In this document: piece after piece, positions 58,388 to 64,000 of the stretch
Position numbering within the stretch: the stretch's first letter is position 1
How the letters are laid out: the number at the start of each line of letters is the position of its first letter
Origin: Streptococcus mitis 17/34
GTDB taxonomy: Bacteria > Bacillota > Bacilli > Lactobacillales > Streptococcaceae
Direction: 5' to 3'
Length of the DNA stretch: 64,000 nt
NCBI GenBank assembly: GCA_000430305.1
Contig: ASZZ01000005.1
Span: 1 to 64,000, forward strand
Notes under the pieces: generated by a model
The model's database searches: none
Seen by the model: only the letters and a program-made list of their open reading frames with translations
Told to the model about the DNA's origin: nothing
Made by a program: the position numbers and the translations under genes

Positions 58388-60175
58388 ATGACACGATTTG
58401 AGATTAGGGACGATTTCTATTTAGATGGGAAACCGTTCAAGATTTTGTCCGGCGCCATTCATTATTTTAGGATTCCGCCAGAAGATTGGTATCATTCTCT
58501 CTATAACTTGAAGGCTCTTGGTTTTAATACGGTAGAGACTTACGTTGCTTGGAATCTACACGAACCCAGTGAGGGTGAGTTTAACTTTGAAGGAGCTCTG
58601 GATTTGGAGAAATTTCTCCAAACAGCACAAGATTTAGGCCTCTATGCTATTGTACGTCCGTCACCATTTATCTGTGCGGAGTGGGAATTTGGTGGTTTAC
58701 CGGCTTGGCTCTTAACCAAAGATATGAGGATTCGTTCATCAGACCCAGCCTATATTGAGGCTGTTGGTCGCTACTATGATCAGCTCTTGGTACGATTGGT
58801 CCCACATTTGTTGGACAATGGTGGCAATATCCTCATGATGCAGGTTGAAAATGAGTATGGTTCTTATGGAGAAGACAAGGCTTACCTGAGAGCGATTCGA
58901 CAGTTGATGGAAGAGCGTGGCGTAACCTGTCCACTCTTTACATCAGATGGTCCATGGAGAGCAACTCTGAAAGCTGGAACCTTAATCGAAGATGATCTCT
59001 TTGTAACAGGGAACTTTGGTTCTAAGGCACCTTACAACTTTTCACAGATGCAGGAATTCTTTGATGAGCATGGCAAGAAATGGCCACTTATGTGTATGGA
59101 GTTCTGGGATGGCTGGTTCAATCGTTGGAAAGAACCGATTATCACACGGGATCCGAAAGAATTAGCAGAAGCTGTTCGTGAGGTATTGGAGCAAGGCTCT
59201 ATCAATCTTTACATGTTCCACGGTGGTACAAACTTTGGCTTCATGAATGGATGCTCGGCTCGAGGGACTTTGGACTTGCCACAAGTTACATCATATGATT
59301 ACGATGCTCTTCTTGATGAAGAAGGAAATCCAACTGCTAAATATTTAGCAGTCAAGAAGATGATGGCAACACATTTCCCAGAGTATCCGCAGTTAGAACC
59401 ATTATACAAAGAGAGTATGGAGTTGGATGCTATTCCACTAGTTGAAAAAGTTTCCTTGTTTGAAACCTTGGATAGTCTGTCAAGTCCTGTAGAAAGTCTC
59501 TATCCTAAAAAGATGGAGGAATTGGGACAAAGTTATGGCTACCTACTCTATCGAACAGAAACAAACTGGGATGCAGAAGAAGAAAGACTTCGTATCATTG
59601 ACGGTCGAGATAGGGCCCAGCTTTATGTCGATGGTCAGTGGGTTGAAACCCAATATCAGACAGAAATTGGGGAAGATATTTTCTATCAAGGCGAAAAGAA
59701 AGCGCTGTCCAGATTGGATATCCTGGTAGAAAATATGGGGCGTGTCAACTATGGACATAAGTTCTTAGCAGATACGCAACGTAAGGGAATTCGGACAGGG
59801 GTTTGTAAGGATTTGCACTTCTTACTAAACTGGAAACACTATCCACTTCCACTAGATAATCCTGAGAAAATTGATTTTTCAAAAGGATGGGCAGAAGGAC
59901 AACCAGCCTTTTACGCTTATGACTTTACAGTCCAAGAGCCAAAAGATACTTACCTAGACTTATCTGAGTTTGGTAAGGGAGTTGCCTTTGTCAATGGGCA
60001 GAATCTAGGACGTTTTTGGAACGTCGGCCCAACCCTCTCGCTTTATATCCCTCATAGCTATCTTAAGGAGGGTGCCAACCGCATCATTATCTTTGAGACA
60101 GAGGGTGAATATAAAGAAGAGATTCATTTAACTCGTAAACCTACACTAAAACATATAAAGGGGGAAAATTTATGA
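58388..60175 (+). CDS. bgaC: BgaC, GH35 beta-galactosidase
   Basis: This 595-residue enzyme has the GH35 (beta/alpha)8 barrel with the acid/base Glu in MQVENEYGSYGE and the nucleophile Glu in CMEFWDGWF. Beta domains follow, ending in a jelly roll (FVNGQNLGRFWNVGP). In pneumococcus BgaC is specific for terminal beta-1,3-galactose linked to GlcNAc. It has no signal peptide or anchor, although surface location has been reported. The start ATG 58388 has AGAAGG upstream. It overlaps the EIIB gene by four bases and leads a glycan uptake operon. Confidence 0.93.
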   Translation: MTRFEIRDDFYLDGKPFKILSGAIHYFRIPPEDWYHSLYNLKALGFNTVETYVAWNLHEPSEGEFNFEGALDLEKFLQTAQDLGLYAIVRPSPFICAEWEFGGLPAWLLTKDMRIRSSDPAYIEAVGRYYDQLLVRLVPHLLDNGGNILMMQVENEYGSYGEDKAYLRAIRQLMEERGVTCPLFTSDGPWRATLKAGTLIEDDLFVTGNFGSKAPYNFSQMQEFFDEHGKKWPLMCMEFWDGWFNRWKEPIITRDPKELAEAVREVLEQGSINLYMFHGGTNFGFMNGCSARGTLDLPQVTSYDYDALLDEEGNPTAKYLAVKKMMATHFPEYPQLEPLYKESMELDAIPLVEKVSLFETLDSLSSPVESLYPKKMEELGQSYGYLLYRTETNWDAEEERLRIIDGRDRAQLYVDGQWVETQYQTEIGEDIFYQGEKKALSRLDILVENMGRVNYGHKFLADTQRKGIRTGVCKDLHFLLNWKHYPLPLDNPEKIDFSKGWAEGQPAFYAYDFTVQEPKDTYLDLSEFGKGVAFVNGQNLGRFWNVGPTLSLYIPHSYLKEGANRIIIFETEGEYKEEIHLTRKPTLKHIKGENL

Positions 60176-60648
60176 CAATTGTAGGATGCCGTATCGATGG
60201 ACGTTTGATCCACGGACAAGTAGCCAATCTTTGGGCAGGGAAACTAAATGTTTCACGTATTATGGTTGTAGACGACGAAGTTGTCAACAACGATGTTGAA
60301 AAGAGTGGTTTGAAACTTGCGACACCACCAGGTGTGAAATTGAGTATTTTGCCAATTGAAAAAGCAGCAGCCAATATTCTTGCTGGAAAATACGATAGCC
60401 AACGTCTCTTTATCGTGGCTCGTAAACCAGACCGCTTCCTTGGTTTGGTAGAAGCAGGTGTACCACTTGAAACCCTTAATGTTGGGAATATGTCTCAAAC
60501 ACCAGAAACTCGTTCTATTACACGTTCTATCAACGTAGTAGACAAGGATGTGGAAGATTTCCACAAACTAGCAGAAAAAGGTGTTAAATTAACTGCTCAA
60601 ATGGTTCCAAATGATCCAGTTTCAGACTTTTTGAGTTTATTAAAATAG
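60172..60648 (+). CDS. PTS mannose-family EIIB
   Basis: This 158-residue cytoplasmic phosphocarrier has the EIIB active-site loop RIDGRLIHGQVANLW, with the phospho-histidine at residue 14. It passes phosphate from EIIA to the incoming sugar. It forms a complete mannose/sorbose/N-acetylgalactosamine-type system with the next three genes. The neighbours BgaC and AgaS suggest a galactose- or hexosamine-containing substrate, possibly the Gal-beta1,3-GlcNAc/GalNAc type. Confidence 0.92.
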   Translation: MTIVGCRIDGRLIHGQVANLWAGKLNVSRIMVVDDEVVNNDVEKSGLKLATPPGVKLSILPIEKAAANILAGKYDSQRLFIVARKPDRFLGLVEAGVPLETLNVGNMSQTPETRSITRSINVVDKDVEDFHKLAEKGVKLTAQMVPNDPVSDFLSLLK

Positions 60649-60674
60649 GAAAAAATTTTTAGGAGGTCATTGTT

Positions 60675-61580
60675 ATGATACAATGGTGGCAAATTTTACT
60701 TCTCACTTTGTACTCAGCTTATCAAATCTGTGATGAGTTGACGATCGTTTCATCTGCAGGTTCCCCTGTATTTGCTGGTTTCATTACTGGTTTAATTATG
60801 GGAGATGTGACTACTGGTCTGCTTATCGGTGGTAACTTGCAACTGTTCGTTCTTGGGGTTGGTACCTTCGGTGGTGCTTCTCGTATCGACGCAACTTCTG
60901 GTGCGGTTCTTGCGACAGCCTTCTCTGTTTCACAAGGAATTGATACAGCACTTGCGATTACAACAATCGCTGTGCCAGTAGCAGCTCTCTTGACTTACTT
61001 TGACGTTCTTGGACGTATGACTACTACCTTCTTCGCTCACCGTGTGGATGCTGCAATCGAACGCTTTGACTATAAAGGCATTGAACGCAACTACCTACTT
61101 GGTGCGATTCCTTGGGCTTTATCTCGTGCCCTCCCAGTCTTCTTCGCGCTTGCCTTTGGTGGTGCCTTCGTACAATCAGTGGTAGACTTAGTTGAAGCCT
61201 ACAAATGGGTTGCAGATGGTTTGACACTCGCAGGACGTATGCTTCCAGGTCTTGGATTTGCAATCTTGCTTCGTTACCTTCCAGTTAAACGTAACCTTCA
61301 CTACCTTGCTATGGGATTTGGTTTGACAGCTATGTTGACTGTTCTTTACTCATATGTAACAGGTCTTGGTGGCGCTGTTGCTGGTATCGTAGGTACTCTA
61401 CCTAAAGATGTTGCTGAAAAAATTGGTTTCGTGAACAACTTCAAAGGATTGTCTATGATTGGTATCTCTATCATAGGTATCTTCCTTGCAGTGCTTCACT
61501 TCAAAAATAGCCAAAAAGTAGCTGTGGTAGCACCTTCTACACCATCAGAAAGTGGGGAAATCGAAGATGACGAATTCTAA
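60675..61580 (+). CDS. PTS mannose-family EIIC
   Basis: This 301-residue membrane permease subunit has about eight hydrophobic segments. It starts MIQWWQILLLTLYSAYQICD, with the family stretch GLLIGGNLQLFVLGVGTFGGASRIDA. AGGAGG precedes the start. The C-terminal acidic tail overlaps the EIID gene by 14 bases. With EIID it forms the transport channel. Confidence 0.92.
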   Translation: MIQWWQILLLTLYSAYQICDELTIVSSAGSPVFAGFITGLIMGDVTTGLLIGGNLQLFVLGVGTFGGASRIDATSGAVLATAFSVSQGIDTALAITTIAVPVAALLTYFDVLGRMTTTFFAHRVDAAIERFDYKGIERNYLLGAIPWALSRALPVFFALAFGGAFVQSVVDLVEAYKWVADGLTLAGRMLPGLGFAILLRYLPVKRNLHYLAMGFGLTAMLTVLYSYVTGLGGAVAGIVGTLPKDVAEKIGFVNNFKGLSMIGISIIGIFLAVLHFKNSQKVAVVAPSTPSESGEIEDDEF

Positions 61581-62388
61581 TTACAAACTTACAAAAGAAG
61601 ATTTTAATCAAATCAACAAACGTAGCTTGTTTACTTTCCAATTGGGTTGGAACTACGAACGTATGCAAGCTTCTGGTTACCTTTACATGATTTTACCTCA
61701 ATTGCGTAAAATGTATGGGGATGGAACTCCTGAATTGAAAGAAATGATGAAAGTTCATACTCAATTCTTCAATACTTCACCATTCTTCCACACTATTATC
61801 GCTGGTTTTGACCTCGCTATGGAAGAAAAAGATGGTGTAGGTTCAAAAGATGCCGTTAACGGTATCAAGACAGGTTTGATGGGACCATTCGCTCCTCTTG
61901 GAGATACTATCTTTGGTTCACTTGTACCTGCTATCATGGGATCTATCGCAGCAACTATGGCTATCGCTGGCCAACCATGGGGTATCTTCCTTTGGATTGC
62001 AGTTGCAGTTGCTTATGACATCTTCCGTTGGAAACAGTTGGAATTTGCCTACAAAGAAGGGGTTAACCTTATTAACAACATGCAAAGTACTTTGACAGCT
62101 TTGATTGACGCTGCATCTGTACTTGGTGTCTTCATGATGGGTGCTCTTGTAGCAACAATGATCAACTTTGAAATTTCTTACAAATGGGCAATCGGTGAGA
62201 AGATGATTGACTTCCAAGACATCTTGAACTCAATCTTCCCACGCTTGCTTCCAGCAATCTTTACTGCCTTTATTTTCTGGTTGCTTGGTAAGAAAGGTAT
62301 GAACTCTACTAAAGCTATCGGTATTATTATCGCACTTGCTTTGGCTCTTTCTGCCTTTGGTAAATTTGTACTTGGAATGGGTGCATAA
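61567..62388 (+). CDS. PTS mannose-family EIID
   Basis: This 273-residue protein is typical of EIID: LFTFQLGWNYERMQASGYLY, then FFNTSPFFHTIIAGFDLAMEE, GPFAPLGDTIF and a hydrophobic C-terminal half. It acts with EIIC as the membrane part of the transporter. The start at 61567 (TNSNYKLTKEDF) lies inside EIIC. An upstream alternative at 61552 exists. Confidence 0.92.
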   Translation: MTNSNYKLTKEDFNQINKRSLFTFQLGWNYERMQASGYLYMILPQLRKMYGDGTPELKEMMKVHTQFFNTSPFFHTIIAGFDLAMEEKDGVGSKDAVNGIKTGLMGPFAPLGDTIFGSLVPAIMGSIAATMAIAGQPWGIFLWIAVAVAYDIFRWKQLEFAYKEGVNLINNMQSTLTALIDAASVLGVFMMGALVATMINFEISYKWAIGEKMIDFQDILNSIFPRLLPAIFTAFIFWLLGKKGMNSTKAIGIIIALALALSAFGKFVLGMGA

Positions 62389-62391
62389 TTT

Positions 62392-62796
62392 ATGACGAAA
62401 TCATTAATTTTGGTGAGTCATGGTCGCTTCTGTGAGGAACTTAAAGGTAGCACAGAAATGATTATGGGTCCACAAGACAATATTCATGCGATAGCTCTTC
62501 TTCCAGAAGATGGACCAGAAGACTTTACTGCAAAATTTGAAGCTGCTATTGAAGGATTGGATGATTTCCTAGTCTTTGCGGATCTTCTTGGCGGAACACC
62601 TTGTAACGTGGTAAGCCGTTTGATCATGGAAGGTCGTGATATTGACCTTTACGCGGGGATGAATCTTCCAATGGTGATTGAATTTATCAATGCGAGCCTT
62701 ACAGGCGCAGATGCGGACTACAAGAGCCGTGCTACAGAAAGCATTGTGAAAGTTAATGACCTGTTAGCAGGCTTCGATGATGACGAAGATGAATAA
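62392..62796 (+). CDS. PTS mannose-family EIIA
   Basis: This 134-residue protein has the phospho-accepting His10 in LILVSHGRF and the LLGGTPCNVVSRL loop characteristic of the family. It receives phosphate from HPr. It starts three bases after the EIID stop. The acidic C terminus DDDEDE is common in this subgroup. Confidence 0.92.
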   Translation: MTKSLILVSHGRFCEELKGSTEMIMGPQDNIHAIALLPEDGPEDFTAKFEAAIEGLDDFLVFADLLGGTPCNVVSRLIMEGRDIDLYAGMNLPMVIEFINASLTGADADYKSRATESIVKVNDLLAGFDDDEDE

Positions 62797-63006
62797 GATG
62801 TGACAACGTGAAAATCATAGGGAAAATAGGCGATAGGAGGATAGAGCGATGCTCCGACGATAATCGATCTTTTTCCCAAAGATTTTAGTTGGAACTCAAT
62901 TCAATAAGATGTGACAATGTGAAAATCGTTAGAGCATTTCATATAGAATATACATGGGAATGGGGCTTACTCCCATTCCCATATTTAATAGAAAAAGAGG
63001 AACTCA
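62797..63006 (+). other. Spacer with direct repeats and a hairpin
   Basis: AATAAGATGTGACAACGTGA at about 62793 recurs as AATAAGATGTGACAATGTGA at about 62903, a period of 110 bases. A perfect 11-bp hairpin ATGGGAATGGG/CCCATTCCCAT (62954-62982) precedes agaS. It lacks a long T run, so it may attenuate or stabilise the mRNA instead of ending it fully. Confidence 0.55.
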
Positions 63007-64000
63007 ATGTTACATTATACAAAAGAAGACTTGATCGAATTGGGTGCAGAAATCACTACACGTGAAATCTACCAACAACCAGATGTATGGAAAGAAGCTT
63101 TTGAATCTTATCAAGCAAAACGTGAAGAAATTTCAGATTTCCTAAAAGGGATTGCTGATAAACATGACTATATCAAGGTTATCTTGACAGGTGCTGGGAC
63201 TTCTGCTTATGTGGGAGATACTTTGGTACCTTACTTTAAGGAAGTCTACGACGAACGCAAATGGAATTTCAATTCTATTGCGACAACAGATATCGTTGCC
63301 AATCCAGAAACTTATTTGAAAAAAGATGTGGCGACTGTCCTTGTATCTTTTGCTCGTAGTGGGAATTCGCCTGAAAGTGTGGCAACTGTTGATTTGGCCA
63401 AAGCCTTGGTGGATGAGCTTTATCAAGTGACGATTACTTGTGCAGCGGACGGGAAATTGGCTCTTCAAGCCCACGGTGATGACCGTAATCTCTTGCTCTT
63501 GCAACCAGCTGCTTCTAATGACGCTGGATTTGCCATGACTTCTAGCTTTACGTCTATGATGTTAACAGCTCTCTTGGTCTTTGATCCTGCAGAATTTGCT
63601 GTGAAATCTGAATGTTTTGAAGTTGTGTCTAGCCTTGCTCGCAAAGTTCTAGACAATGTAGCAGATGTCAAAGAGCTTGTTGATTTAGACTTTAACCGTG
63701 TCATCTACCTGGGCGCTGGTCCTTTCTTTGGGCTTGCTCATGAAGCTCAGCTCAAGATTTTGGAATTAACAGCTGGTCAAGTGGCGACCATGTATGAAAG
63801 CCCAGTCGGCTTCCGTCATGGTCCAAAATCATTGATCAACGAAGATACCGTTGTTTTGGTCTTTGGTACAACAACAGACTACACTCGCAAGTACGACTTG
63901 GACTTGGTTCGTGAAGTTGCTGGTGATCACATTGCTCGTCGTGTCGTGCTTTTGAGTGATCAAGCCTTTGGTCTTGAAAATGTCAAAGAAGTGGCCCTTG
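63007..64000 (+). CDS. agaS: AgaS, SIS-domain amino-sugar isomerase/deaminase (partial)
   Basis: The gene starts at 63007 and runs off the right edge (331 complete codons, about 85 percent of the usual 388). Two SIS domains are visible: VILTGAGTSAYVGD and VSFARSGNSPESVATVDLAK, then VIYLGAGPFFGLAHEAQLK and YESPVGFRHGPKSL. AgaS acts as a galactosamine-6-phosphate (or related ketose) deaminase/isomerase in the GalNAc/galactosamine pathway. It follows the PTS, so it would process its product. Confidence 0.9.
   Translation, partial: MLHYTKEDLIELGAEITTREIYQQPDVWKEAFESYQAKREEISDFLKGIADKHDYIKVILTGAGTSAYVGDTLVPYFKEVYDERKWNFNSIATTDIVANPETYLKKDVATVLVSFARSGNSPESVATVDLAKALVDELYQVTITCAADGKLALQAHGDDRNLLLLQPAASNDAGFAMTSSFTSMMLTALLVFDPAEFAVKSECFEVVSSLARKVLDNVADVKELVDLDFNRVIYLGAGPFFGLAHEAQLKILELTAGQVATMYESPVGFRHGPKSLINEDTVVLVFGTTTDYTRKYDLDLVREVAGDHIARRVVLLSDQAFGLENVKEVAL

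Overview
The window comes from a Streptococcus of the mitis group (S. pneumoniae / S. pseudopneumoniae / S. mitis complex). The evidence is a recognisable ComW gene, the ComAB competence exporter, a set of choline-binding proteins, StrH and BgaC surface glycosidases, a CiaR-driven csRNA, and competence sigma-X (cin) boxes. The core gene order is pneumococcus-like: purA-tadA-dut-radA-prs-polA-araT-recO-plsX-acpP-comAB, then the pur operon, strH and bgaC. The accessory blocks between prs and polA, between acpP and comA, and between purK and purB differ from the layout I know for pneumococcus, so a commensal relative is the best guess (inference).

Layout. 1-1.8 kb: tRNA-Asn, a decayed ISL3/IS1167-type element and comW behind a ComE site. 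1.9-9.0 kb: purA, a csRNA, tadA, the SRP RNA, then the sigma-X late-competence operon dut-phosphatase-radA-carbonic anhydrase-PrsW-like protease, and prs. 9.0-16.7 kb: three choline-binding protein genes enclosed by two inverted copies of an Rpn-type PD-(D/E)XK nuclease gene, each with its own cin box and each followed by a truncated 3' copy. 16.7-24.7 kb: polA, a CoA-binding protein, a YeiH-type membrane protein, a possible Fst-like toxin, araT-recO-plsX-acpP. 25-28.7 kb: two paralogous choline-binding proteins around an Rgg-like regulator. 28.8-36.4 kb: a peptide-pheromone two-component system, four tandem 126-127 bp units each with a cin box and a 16-17 residue peptide gene, a two-peptide bacteriocin cassette, and comAB. 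36.5-53 kb: purC-L-F-M-N-H-D-E-K-B, interrupted after purK by an AT-rich helicase plus partner gene. 53-64 kb: strH, a GntR regulator, bgaC, a mannose-family PTS and the start of agaS.

The strongest novelty candidate is the micropeptide array at 31.1-31.6 kb. Its sigma-X promoters would fire the peptides, and probably the downstream bacteriocins, during competence. The ComE-controlled ComAB exporter that handles double-glycine leaders lies just downstream. Second candidates are the helicase cassette in the purine operon and the inverted Rpn/choline-binding cassette.

Quality warning. About a dozen conserved genes (purA twice, radA, carbonic anhydrase, PrsW-like, YeiH-like, recO, the Rgg regulator, the histidine kinase, purF twice, purH, purB) are broken by apparent single-base losses, most of them in short homopolymers. 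Restoring one base rejoins each reading frame. This looks like sequencing or assembly error more than biology, so I annotate these as genes with their frameshift noted.
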